Part shown: positions 34,478 to 46,319 of the stretch, piece by piece | Numbering within the stretch: position 1 is the first letter of the stretch | How the letters are laid out: every line of letters begins with the position of its first letter | Assembly: GCA_003999685.1 (NCBI GenBank) | Contig: CP021227.1 | Span: forward strand, 1,426,001 to 1,490,000 | Length of the DNA: 64,000 nt | Origin: Taiwanofungus camphoratus | Taxonomy: Eukaryota > Basidiomycota > Agaricomycetes > Polyporales > Taiwanofungaceae | Direction: 5' to 3' | Notes under the pieces: generated by a model | What the model was told of the DNA's origin: nothing | Seen by the model: only the letters and a program-made list of their open reading frames with translations | The model's database searches: none | Position numbers and translations under genes: made by a program

Positions 34478-36271
34478 ATGGCTTCCCTTCCGGTGTCGGA
34501 TCCCAGTAGGCTGAATGGTACCAGTCCTCGACCTTCATTTGATATTGAAAGACCATTCTCACCTGCACATCCACTAAATGGCACCGCTAATACTCAAGAG
34601 CAGGAAGATACCAGTGACCTAGACCCAATACAGCGACTGCAGCGCGACCTGCAGCGAACCAAAGAGGAGAAGGATGCGCTAGCAGCACAGTATAGAAATC
34701 TACTATCCAAGCTAACAGCTATGCGGACGACGCTGGGGAATAAGCTGAAGCAGGATGCTGTACGTTCTTGTCTTCTGCCGTCCGCGTGTCGCCGTTACGA
34801 CTTGCGCATGCATAGGAAGAACTCGACCGTCAAGAACAACTTGTGCAGCAGCTCACTGTGCAGAACTCTGATCTCACTGCCACTGTGGAGGCTCTTAAGG
34901 TCGAGCTGATTGCCTCCAATGAGGAGGCTGAGCGCGCATCCAAAGAACTCGAGACAATGCGTACTCGTGCGTTACATGATAATGCGCAGGAGGCGTACAT
35001 GAGAGAACGCGAACTACGTGAGACACAGGGTGAATTGGAGCAGTGTCGGATTGAAAGAGACGAGTGGGAAGAAAGGGCGAATCAAGCCTTCATTTCGGCA
35101 GACGAGGCCAGGGCTGCGCTGAACAACGTGCGGAGAGACCTTGAGGTTGAGCGAGCGGCTAGGGAAAGGGAAGAGGCAGAGTTCATGGTGGAGCGCGAGA
35201 AGTGCAATAATCTCCAGTCCGTTCTGGAGGACTTCCAAGCCGGTAAGTTCACGTTGATGAAACGCTAATTTATGTTGAACATGTGACAGCGAAGGATCAT
35301 GAACTGCAGCAGGCGACCAAGGATTACGAGTCTCAGATAACTTCCGTGACACAATCTCTAGCTGAGTTCAAACATCGGGCACTTACAGCCGAGGTCAGTC
35401 GTCTCAGATTTACAATGTCCCGAGCCTTATCTTCCTGTAGCTCCAATTGGAGGAATCCTCAACGAACAGTTCGCGAATTCAGGAGCTAGAGAAGGAAGTC
35501 AAGGAGAAAACCCTTCTCATCGGCAAGTTACGGCACGAAGGTACCTTTTGCTCTTTTTCTTCGCTCGCTATCTGACCATCACCAGCCGTGATTATGAATG
35601 AGCACCTGATGGAGGCACTACGGCGTTTGCGCCAGTCTTCGACGGACACAAACGTCGACCGACGGCTTGTCACGAATGTGCTCCTCTCCTTCCTCGCCAC
35701 CCCACGAGGCGATACAAAACGTTTTGAGATGCTCTCACTTCTCGCCACGATCCTTAATTGGTCCGATGACGAGCGCGAGCGTGCGGGCCTGCAGCGTAAA
35801 GGTGGCACGCTTCAGGGCTCTGCCGTGGCTGCAGTGTCGTCACTCTTTGGTGGCAGTCGGTCGGCAAGCATGTCTCCGCGCGGTAAGGGGCTCGAACTGG
35901 AGAAGACAGATGAGACAGAAGTGAGTCCCACCTTCGGCTTTCTGCAACAATACACTTATGTTTCTATCTAGTCGTTCTCGCGTCTATGGGTCGAGTTCCT
36001 TCTCACCGAGGCGGCAGCAGGCGACGGCTCTCTACCACCCGTCAAGTCACCGTCGAACCGCTCGAATGGTTCCTTACCCAGCACGCCAACCCGTGCGAGT
36101 GCGCATCCGCCTAGCTACCTGTCACCTCCTGGGATAAAAAGCGGGAGACGCCTGCCTTCCTTCACGGCTGCCGCAATGGCGAGTTCGCCCGATCTGACGC
36201 TACAGCCACCACCGGACAAAGGCAAGGGCAAGGAGAAGTCCATCGATATGCCTAACGGAGCTGCATTGTGA
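34478..36271 (+). CDS. RUD3: RUD3-type golgin with GRAB domain
   Basis: Coiled-coil Golgi tether. Six exons. After a Pro/Ser-rich start (MASLPVSDPSRLNGTSPRPS) the protein is almost all coiled coil: DPIQRLQRDLQRTKEEKDAL, VEALKVELIASNEEAERASK and the Glu/Arg-rich REREEAEFMVEREK. Heptads continue across introns near 34757-34813 and 35242-35289. The GRIP-related Arf-binding (GRAB) domain follows in exon 5: VIMNEHLMEALRRLRQ, VDRRLVTNVLLSFLATPRGD and TKRFEMLSLLATILNWSDDE. The tail is Ser/Pro-rich and ends NGAAL at 36271. GRAB domains of Rud3/GMAP-210 bind Arf1-GTP at the cis-Golgi. Order and motifs fit well. Confidence 0.88.
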
Positions 36272-36599
36272 TTGGGATGCTAGAAGAGTTAGGCAACGAT
36301 ATTGTCTTATACTCTAATTCATTGGTTTGGTACCCTGATTTATTGAATTGACCCATGGACATCTACTAGCTGCATTTTCCATACAAAGGCTCGTTCCTTT
36401 TTAACTTGTCTCTAGACATATCCAAGTAGTTTTCTTCGTCTACTTTGCATCATCTGGCTCTTGCCTGTATATGACCGGTAATTTATTATGTCTGGATGCG
36501 TGTCTCAACATAGAGAAATTTACTTCCGGCAGCAAATGTACATCAAATTACACCATACAAGGCGCTAGTAACGATCTTGAATCCATGATAACATATGGC

Positions 36600-38320
36600 A
36601 CGATCACACTGAAATATCCGTTGGCATTTCTTGACAGTCAGTCTTGTTTCTCTGTCGGACTTATTCTATTTGCTTACTCATCCGACAGGTAGTCGAAGTT
36701 CCTATTTGCGTTAACTGACCATCGTCGTCGATTCGTGACTGACTACAAGCCAGTGATAGCACATAATCACTGCCGTCCTGACTTTGATATTTTCAGCTAT
36801 AAGCAGTCCTGTTCTGATTGCAGCAATCGTGTGGATTCTTTATGAGCGGCCCAACATCGTTCGAATAGCCTCGTCCCTGTATACACTTCAGGGGCAATGC
36901 AGGTCATGGTTCCGAAGAATGCTCTCTAAAGTTAGGGTTCAAGCTTCAAGTGTCACCGCGTCTTGGAACAGACAATGTCCGATTCGGCTCTCGCCAATCC
37001 TGCGCGAATCTGACATCGGCTCCTTACTCTCCCAAGTTCGCAGATGAGGTAGGCCCTTAATGAAAGTACTCCGAGCTCAGCTGAGATAAGTGCTCGATGA
37101 CCCTTTGAATTAATGAGGCAAGTACAACTGATAGATCCATCCATGGATTTGACAAATCAGACATAGAACATTTTGACCGCTCATCGAATTCTAGCGCATC
37201 TTCAAGGCTATGCGGGACAAATCGTTTGGTGAGGAGTCCTAGAGAATGCATAAGTCCCTTTCCAATAGCAATTTGTGTAGGTCGCAAATTGGTACTACAC
37301 CAGTATCAAATTGTGGACACGTTCGGTAGTGTGAAGGACGACCTCTTCAGTTGATCACATTTGAATGGTAACAAAATCTGGATCTATGCCGTCACATGAA
37401 GAACCTAATCTTTCGAGCCTAGATGTTACGTCATCTTGTTCATACTTTCTAGGTTCTGGAGATCTACAATTTTGATCAGATCTCTTTGTACATTGCTGGA
37501 AAATATTGTTATACTGGAACACCAATGCGATCCAGTGACGGACTACATCTAAGCAAAGCAAGGCCTGAGAGACGAGTTCAAGTCTCTGTTCAAGTGTTCC
37601 ATGCTTCACGTAGATCAATTCCTTCCGTCAGAAAAAATCAGGGTAGCTCCTGATGCTACGCCAACGACAACCAAATCTGTAGCACTATGTAGTGCTATAG
37701 ATTGGGGATGTAGCAAATCCAGCTACATAGTTACCTGCATTTTTCCTGATGTCCATTCGATTATAATTTGAACAGAAATGCTTGTCATCAGGGCGGCAAT
37801 GTCTGATCCTTCCGATGTGAGTCACGTCCCCATCCATAAAGATGTATCTAGTATAAGCATGGCGCGAGACGAAGACCTAACGTTGGTCAGTTGCGACGAG
37901 ATCTGATCAAGGTCTGGTACGCCCTGATATACGATTGACCGGTTTTCTTGCAGGCGTTTCCTCAACTATGGAGGATCGAGTCGCTGAAGCACTCCGCACA
38001 GCTAGCTTTGCAGCAAACCTCAGGGTCCCACTGGTACTCTTGGACCGAGCCAATTTGGCGGCGGCAACGATCAGCTGGTCTTATGTGCTGGGAAGCATAT
38101 GTCCTAGACTGTCTGCGCTACACTTGGCCATAACAAATGTGACAGCAGAAGACATTCACATCTGGAATCGTGGACCAGCGGTGCTATTGCATCATATTCG
38201 TATGGAATATATGACCTGGATTGCCTATAACCATGCTTGCTACGGGAAGCCAGATGGCACCATGAGGATCTGGACGACACCAGGAGACCTGAATTTGCGT
38301 TTTTTCTCTAGCAAGTCATG
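36600..38320 (+). pseudogene. Decayed second copy of the WD40 membrane protein gene
   Basis: Pieces of the WD40 gene at 28.9-33.7 kb recur here in the same order but on the opposite strand. Membrane part, 36630-36690: CFSVGLILFAYSSDR against CFSNGLVLFAYSSGQ. Next helix, 36790-36850: FSAISSPVLIAAIVWILYER against FSALSCFGLAAVSTWFASER. Propeller, 37520-37580: GTPMRSSDGLHLSKARPERR against GTLIASSDGLHPSKSRAEKQ. Near 37960: QLWRIESLKHSAQLAL against QLWKLEMIKDIARLSL. End, 38150-38300: EDIHIWNRGPAVLLHHIRME against GDIHIWDRESAAILHHVRAQ, then GTMRIWTTPGD. The coding pieces are separated by stops and frame changes, several exons are missing, and the N-terminal soluble region is absent. Clearly a dead duplicate of a host gene. 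Confidence 0.85.
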
Positions 38321-38565
38321 ATGTTCCTTATGTTCGGGCCAGTGTTCAGTCGTCTACTCCTTAGGCTCGCTCATCGCTGGATCTGTGACTGCATTAACAC
38401 ATATGATGTTACGACCAAAGGATGAATAAAATGAGATGGTCTCAGACTATATAATGCACAATATGACAAATCACAAGAGGAAACCTGGGTGTAAGAGGCG
38501 GTCCGATCTACAACCGTCAACAACTTCGAGCAGTGCCGATGTTACCAATAGCTTACAAGAATCGT

Positions 38566-41500
38566 TTACGCACGCTGTAGCCATCCGACATCAAGGCCAG
38601 TCATTGTACGCATGCTCTCTGGATAAGCCGTGTTGCTCTCATTGAGTAGGCCAGCCAACCGTCGGCAGATATCTAGAGGATAAAACAGGTGTTCTGCTTG
38701 AGGAAACCCAGGATATCTGTTGGATATCCTGCATCATGGACCGACATGTTGTATTAATAATAAATGATAGAAAAGTCCAAGTCACTCACATTTGGAGGTC
38801 GGAATGCGCCGCGGATGGGCCCAAGATCTTGTATAAAACCTTCGCAGCATGTACAGAGCCGCTTTTGGGTATGGCATACTCAGTCGGGGCAGTGTAAGCA
38901 ATTTGCATGCTGGGCTTGAAAAGCCAGATCTAAATCAAGATGTGAGTCCGCCTACGGCAGCGGACAATGGAGATGCACATACAAGGATCCGCGGCCGTTC
39001 CTCCTCCTCGTCGAACACTACAAATCGATAGGTCGCATGTGCATGCACATATTCGCTCATATCTTCGGCAATGAAGGCCGACAATGGTAGCCTGAATGGT
39101 CTGGGACAAATGAACAGTGAATATGCATCTCACGAACTACTCACAACAACACCCACTCGGTTGTAGAACTAACAGGGCGGATGGCGTACTTCGCCAATCT
39201 ATAAACTGGTGATAATGGCAATCCCTTGATATTACGTTCCTGACAGCGCCCAATTACTGCACCGCATATACAACGCACACGCCGCCAATCGTCGGCTAGC
39301 TGTTAGATTGTCGTCAGTCAACCGACAGGTGAGATCGAATGAAAAATAATCGAAGAGATGTGCTCTCGCAAGTAGCTCCCGAAAGGTGGACCTCAGTTAC
39401 ACGAGAGTTGTTTTAGCGAGCCACCGGGCATTTACCCGTTAATTTTGGACGTTTTGTATCAGCCAAAGGAGAGCTCCTGTCGCCGTCCCCACACCAACAT
39501 GACACCAAGCTGACGGCCAAAACCAGCGAGGGCTTCAACCATCATGCTAAAACGCCAGCTGACAGGAAAACAAACGACCGTCGGTGGAATAGCCAACGTC
39601 GGCCTTCTTTCCGTCCCGTTTGTTTCGAACAGAAAGCTTAGCATACTTGAAATTCGCTCACCTTTCTCTCCTCTTGATCAGCGGGCCACAAGTTGTGCTC
39701 GACTACAGCAGAGCCATCAAGCAAAAGATAGCTTCCGCCAACCAAGGCATGACCTTCAGTAGGCCAGAATCCCTCGCTGGAATGCTTCGTGACATGCTCA
39801 TGCAGCTTCTGATCCGAATGACACATCCATGCGTCTACAAGTTCAGCCCAATGTTCAGAAGGAAGATCTTGATAGTTGCGCAATTGTGAAGACTGTACAA
39901 GTGGGAGAGAACACGAAGTACAGATGAAACTTGATGGTCTGGCGCTAGACAACTGCGTTGCGTCCAACAGAGCTGTATGCGAGGTGATGTGTCCATTAGA
40001 CGAGCCTTCTACCTGACTGGATGGAGATGCGGGCAGCTTGATCTGATAGTACTGTCCATCCACCTTCACTTCCTTCTTGCCTGGCGAGACACGAGCAGGT
40101 AATCGCAGGAATGACGAAGTCACAAGGCCACATCTCAGCACTAGATATTCACATCCGTCGTTACCAGCTCCAGGGATCTCTGATGGCGAGACAACTTCCG
40201 CTTCCAGGTCCACGCCCGGTTTCATGCCAGAAGCAGTCAGAAACACCAGGATGTGATGAAGGCTTTCATGGTACTCTGCTACATAGTTGACCTCGAGGCC
40301 AGCTGTGACAATATGACATCAGACGGAAGTAACATCAAGAATTAATCGAAAGTGCTAACCCTGCAACGTCGGGACCCAGCCGGTTGACGACCCTACTCTA
40401 CGTACCTTTCCCCCTCGTACTTTCTTGGAGTCTGAAGTAGAGACCGGGATAGGTGAAGATGGTCTCGAGGATGACGCGAGTAACCATGCAAGCGGTGGGG
40501 CTGACATGCTCCTGCTCCTCACCCCTTTCAGCGACTTGGAGCGCGAGGGCGAGAGGGGGCCCATCCCCTTTGGTACAGGCTCCTTCACGAACTCGGGGAG
40601 GCTGAGCATTGCCTTGGGGTCGGCCATCTGCATCTTCAGCTCCACACCCTCTGGCACAGCTTCACGGATGAACTCGGGAAGCGAGAGTAACGCATCTGGA
40701 TCTTTGACCCTCAACCGAGTAGTGTCCGATGCTGTGAGTACAGCGTCCTGAGAGTGCAACCTGCCTGCATCGGAGTGGTTGACAAGTTGTTCGACAAATG
40801 CTTCTCGCTGGCTCCGAGGTAAGTCAGAATGTTATCCAGCAAAACAACACAGACATCTTTACTCACCTTCTTAAGATCACGCTGCCGTGCCCTCTCCAGT
40901 TGCGCGTCTAGCCCTCCCTCTAGCACTACCGCCTGGTCGACCATCTTCCTGTTCGATGCCTTCCCAATAAGATCCACCATCCGCTCCAGCTCCCACACCT
41001 CCTTGCCCTCTCTCGCACGCTGTTTTCCTTCTCGTACTCGCCGTAATCCCCAGAGCCGTGCCTTCTCCATCTGCTCGATCTTGGACTTCTTCAACTCCAC
41101 GCGCTGGTCGTGCAGCTGCGGCGCGACCAGGTACAACCGGTCGATCGCAAGCACAACGGTCTCCAGATCCATGCGCATCTTCTCATTCAGAGTGCCCGTA
41201 TTCCGGACCGCGGTGCTCGATGCTTCTGCTGCACCAGTATCAATAGACAAGGTCATCTTAGCATCCGTAGTTGAAGAACGGTTGACATCATGTTGATATT
41301 CTGGCAATTCCTCCTCTTTACCCTCGGATGAGCCAGGATACCACGCCGTATCGTACTCAGGCGGAAGAGAGTACGTGTCAGGTTCTGCAGCGTGCTCACG
41401 ACATAGGACCAAGACACGCTCGAGCTCCTCGTCTACGCGCGCCCATAGCAACGCTGTTTCGACCTGCACCACTGGCGAAGACGTATTCGCCGCGGAGAAT

Positions 41501-42120
41501 TCCCCGTGCGCCCTCACAGCTGAATCCGCGCCCTCGCGGGCTAATTTGAAGTCGCTCAGCTGGCGACGCAGACGGACGAAGGAGTCGCCCTGTGAAGGTG
41601 ATGTTGCAGGAGAAAATGTAGAGCCAGAAGCCGAGGCCCAGGACGCGGTGCGCGGCGAGGCAGAGGAACGCGCAGGAGGATGCAGCGAGATAAGGCGGTG
41701 GAAGTGCGCTATGAGCCCTGCGAGCGTACGTGCGAGCGCGGCGTCGTGCGGGAAGAGAGCGTTTGTGTCTGCAAGAGAGTTGATCCGTGATAGGAGCTCG
41801 CTAATCAGCACCCCATCGTCTGAGGTTTCCACTGGAGGACTCCTTTCACACATCTGCGTGCCACCTGCATCCTGCGCGCGAAGGTTCAGCAAGAGCGTCT
41901 GAAGTGCCGAAGATGACTGGACAGCGATAACTGGGGAAGTGGGAGAGCGTGGCGGCATGGAATGGCGTCGGTCGGGTACGATAGGCCGCCAATTTGGGGA
42001 AGAGGAAAGTAGGTCATTAAGCGTCGTCAAACAAGACTTTTGAACGTTCACGATAGAGGGCATGAGTTCTTCCTGACAGCATCTGTTAGCATTCATGATT
42101 CTCATGGACATATGGGACAT
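38566..42120 (-). CDS. UBE3D-type E3 ubiquitin ligase (HECT-like E2-binding) with long N-terminal extension
   Basis: The C-terminal 430 residues match the HECT_2/UBE3D family, which binds E2 enzymes: EYHESLHHILVFLTASGM, FICTSCSLPLVQSSQLRNY, WAELVDAWMCHSDQKLHEHV, FWPTEGHALVGGSYLLLDGS, then after a long intron RRVRCICGAVIGRC, YVHAHATYRFVVFDEEEERP and IWLFKPSMQIAYTAP, and a last exon with EHLFYPLDICRRLAGLLNES to the stop at 38566. Upstream, exons from 42120 to 40366 encode about 600 residues not typical of UBE3D: a Ser/Thr/Pro-rich region, charged helices (KIEQMEKARLWGLRRVREGK) and two LLSLPEFI/MLSLPEFV repeats. The splice from VPTLQ into AGLEVNYVAEY keeps frame with GT-AG borders, so the two parts appear to be one protein. 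The start could also be the inner Met at 42063. Confidence 0.8.
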
Positions 42121-42619
42121 GATATGTCACTCTCAACGATGCCACAGTTTCAAGGCCCCGGAAATATGCGAAAGATCAGCAACGCTATTCTTTTGCATAT
42201 CACTAAGCAGGAGGTTATTCACTGACATTTAACTATGCACACCTGAAGGTGTTATTTTCCAGACATGCATAGTCGTCAGGGCATAGATGAGCTGTCGACG
42301 GGTGAGGCCCTGCATCAACGGACACGTGAAATATGAGACTAGTCCCTCATCAATCAAGTAATCGCCGACATTTCTTATTTTATACGATCCCTTGAGATGC
42401 ATGCAATAATCCTGCTGATCATGGTGCATTCAACACCGTCGGGACTGCGACATGAGAAGTGTGTAGCACTTCAGATAAAATAGCTGCAACGAGATATCCA
42501 TGATAAAGAATGCAAGCCGACGCCGACAAACCGAATAGATTTGGGAAAAGGCATGACCCAATTGAGGTAGTACCACCCCGAAACTCCGCCTCTCCAAAGG
42601 TCATTGAGAACATGAAGTC
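42121..42619. other. Intergenic region upstream of the UBE3D-type gene
   Basis: Short frames only; nothing recognised. Confidence 0.35.
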
Positions 42620-43157
42620 CTATGACTTCGTAAAGCAAGCCCGCAATGCGGCCTGGACCTTGGAGTGCAGATGTTTCCCAACAATTTGCTGGTACTTCGG
42701 GAACCTGCATCAGTTTCTCTTCCTCTCGAAGTTCAGGCCGCAGCAACGTTCCGTCGCATGCCAAAAATTCTCCACTTCCCAGCGTAAGGGAAACAAATCG
42801 CTTACCGACATGGCGTTTCCTTGCTGTTCTTCCTCCTCGATGTGTTCCGCGCTGCTCGGAAGTGTATCTGTAACGTCGGGCTCATAGTGGGCTTGCTGCC
42901 TGCTTGTCCCCGCCTCTGCGCTCTGCACACGCCGCACGCAGAACGGATTCCCGCTGGTGCTGGAGTCTTGTGCATGTAAAAGTAGCTCCTCCTTCTCGAG
43001 TTCCTCCAGTAAGTCGGCTTGTTCCTGCTCTGAAGCGCTCGGAAACGGAGTGGGCACGCCTGTGCGTAAATCTGTGCGCTGCCATTTGTGTGGTAAATAT
43101 TCGGCTTCACGTTCGGTCGCTGTAGGAGGGACGGCGCGAGTTAAAGTTGCCATGCAG
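42620..43157 (-). CDS. Small conserved-looking protein of unknown function
   Basis: Frame starting at 43157 (MATLTRAVPPTATEREAEYL) with a charged, helical middle (EQEQADLLEELEKEELLLHA) and an acidic end (HIEEEEQQGNAM). A likely 105-nt intron then leads to FPKYQQIVGKHLHSKVQAAL and RACFTKS with the stop at 42620. The alternative within the putative intron (EFLACDGTLLRPELREEEKL) also looks protein-like, so the splice pattern is uncertain and both could be real if a small intron was missed. No family recognised. It has no membrane segment and no signal peptide. Confidence 0.5.
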
Positions 43158-43785
43158 TTTGTCTCGCCAGGCTTGCCTAAGGATGGTGGGAGTCGTGAAA
43201 CAAGAGTATGGTGATGATCGGATACAGCTGGCAGATGCGCTGCAGAGCACCCCGGACGTTGATAGATTTTCTCGAAATGGAGGGAAGAGCAATTATGAGT
43301 ATGCCGTCGCTTAAGTATAATCTTCAGAAGGAAATAAATTACTGTTGTGTACCTGAGAATATTATTCAATAAACCTTAACCATATAATTCAGCCGCAAGT
43401 CAGCACTCATGATTCCTGGCTTCACTACACTCAATTCTCTTCATTCCTTCATTCTTTTTATGTACATATTATCTCATAGGCCTGCTCTCATCTCCAGCTT
43501 GAAGGGTAATAGGTGGTGCTGTCATGCCTTGAAATCCCGAATGTCAGTCGTCTACCTGTCTGCCAAATTCACGCTCACATGATCCTACGATTGCCAACTT
43601 GGAATTGGCCTATCGAATACATCGATAGGGTCAGTAGTAAAGATGATTGTGATACTGAATTTGGGCGAAACAGATTGAGAATACATCCTGGGAACAACGA
43701 ACGAGAGACAACTACAATACATGCTCATCCACAAAAGATACACAACATCTCATGCAACATCCTTCACATCTCCAGAAAGCATAGA

Positions 43786-44416
<631 letters not shown>

Positions 44417-46319
44417 TTCCCCGCAAGTTTCTAGTGCATGCGTCAGCTTTGAGCTTCAACACCGTGAGCCAATACCAACATTTACAAAAGGGGAGCGGGC
44501 AGAGGTGAGGGTTGGAAGTAAGAAGGAGTAGGCGAAGATGCAGATGCACCTGCTACTTATAGCGTGATGTGATCGTGTTTCGCGTGCCTGTGATGTGTCA
44601 CGGACGCGTCGCGATCACGCAGAGCCCCGGCGTATTTGAGTTCTACTTCAGCTGAATCAGCTCTTCGGGCGTTCCTCTGGTCTAAACCGCTTCTATAAAA
44701 TCATCGTTATCCAATTCATTTTTAGCCTCGGCACACGTATTTGCAGCGCTGAGTCGCATATCATCCTGACTTGTCACTTGGTGCAGGAGCTGTGGTGCTG
44801 TGTCTTCAAGATACTGTTTTGTTCTGGAGACCATGTGTGCACTGTGCAAGCAGAATTAGTAGCCATTGTTTTCATAATATTTATCGCACTGGTACTACTC
44901 CTGATCTCGTCCTCGACCTAATTGATATCCGCCCACAACTAGAGTTGCTTCGGATTAAGCACACGTCCATATAGGACGTAAGAGGACACAAGGTTCCCAC
45001 ATCGTCATTGCACAAAAGTGCTAATCGATTGCTCACAAGGCCGATTGCTGTTCAAGCGCAAGAATCTTTGAAAGTACGTGCTGATGGAAAGAATATTATT
45101 GATACAAGTATGACAGACCACGGTCCAGGCGGGTAGACAATAGACGGTCAAGTCTGAGCAACCCTTGAGATTTCCCCGTCAACTGACCTCGTCGTAGCTC
45201 GTCTTGGACAGACCGAAATTGGCAATGGTGAGGTCTCGGTCTCTTAACCCCTCAGGCCTCAGATCCCAGACCGCAGTACTCATTGGGGTCTACCCAGCAT
45301 CATCTCAACCTCTCCCGAATAAGTACTAGCATACTGTACTATACCAAGTGCGAGTGAGCACCTTGCCGCGTTACTTTGATCTTCCCACAGACATAAAAGC
45401 GTAATCCAGAGGGGCGCCAGATTGTCCCGAACCAGATCAGACTGAGGTCCAAATATTCAATGTTTGAAGGACTTTGCAGCTCAAGTAAGGTCGGCGTCCA
45501 AAACATGTGCTAGCGTCAGTCTGACGCGTTCGTCCAATGATTTAGCGAAAATAAATGAATTATATACTGGCAGCATAAGAGGCCGTCAAATCAGACAGGA
45601 AATGATTCACGCCACTTTTTACCCCTTCAAGAATATGCTTCAGCGGGATCACTGTAGGCGTCCTGGCTGTATGATGTAGTACGTCCCCTGCTTCAACATC
45701 GACGGTCTCTTTGGTACTTATAGTGAGGGAAAGTCCAAATCAACTGCTTCAGGTTCTGCCGGTACGTTTTAACCTTCTGCACCGACCAGTGGCCAAACTC
45801 TTATGTCTCATCGTCGTATTCTGGTTCTACGTGACAGAAGACAACTTACATGATCAAACGGCGACCTTGCAATCTAGCAATTCAAGGCCTCGATTCCCCA
45901 TTAAGATCCTTCACCGAGTTGCTGAATTCTTCACAACCAGTCTGGCTGGGCCACTGCTCAACACGTCACATTCTCTGGGCTAAGGACATTCTGCTCCGTC
46001 CACAGACACTCAAAAAAAAGTACTGCTCGCTTACTGCTATTCTGACCCATAGACTTGAACGCATGTCACATTTCTAAGTCAAGCCCTACAGACTCTATTG
46101 TACTGTTCATTTTCTTAAGTCCTATTGAAGTGTGAGACTGCGTATTTCCGCATTGCCAAAGTTCAAAATTTGTTCGTTCGTGAAAAATGGCATTGTGTAT
46201 GGGACACACAATGTCTTCTTTGTGGCTTCGATACCGCGGTGGCTCAGGCTCCTCGTCCTTGGATATCCGGACATCAAACTGCAATGTGCTTCTCATCTGC
46301 ACGACACGATATGAGTTTT
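44417..46319. other. Non-coding stretch between H2B copy 2 and the ABC transporter
   Basis: Contains the H2B promoter on its left. The remaining 1.7 kb has only short frames without motifs. No RNA gene recognised. Confidence 0.4.

Noticed and set aside
41375-41902. 175-codon plus-strand frame
   Set aside because: Antisense to the N-terminal region of the UBE3D-type gene; Arg/Ser-rich shadow composition.
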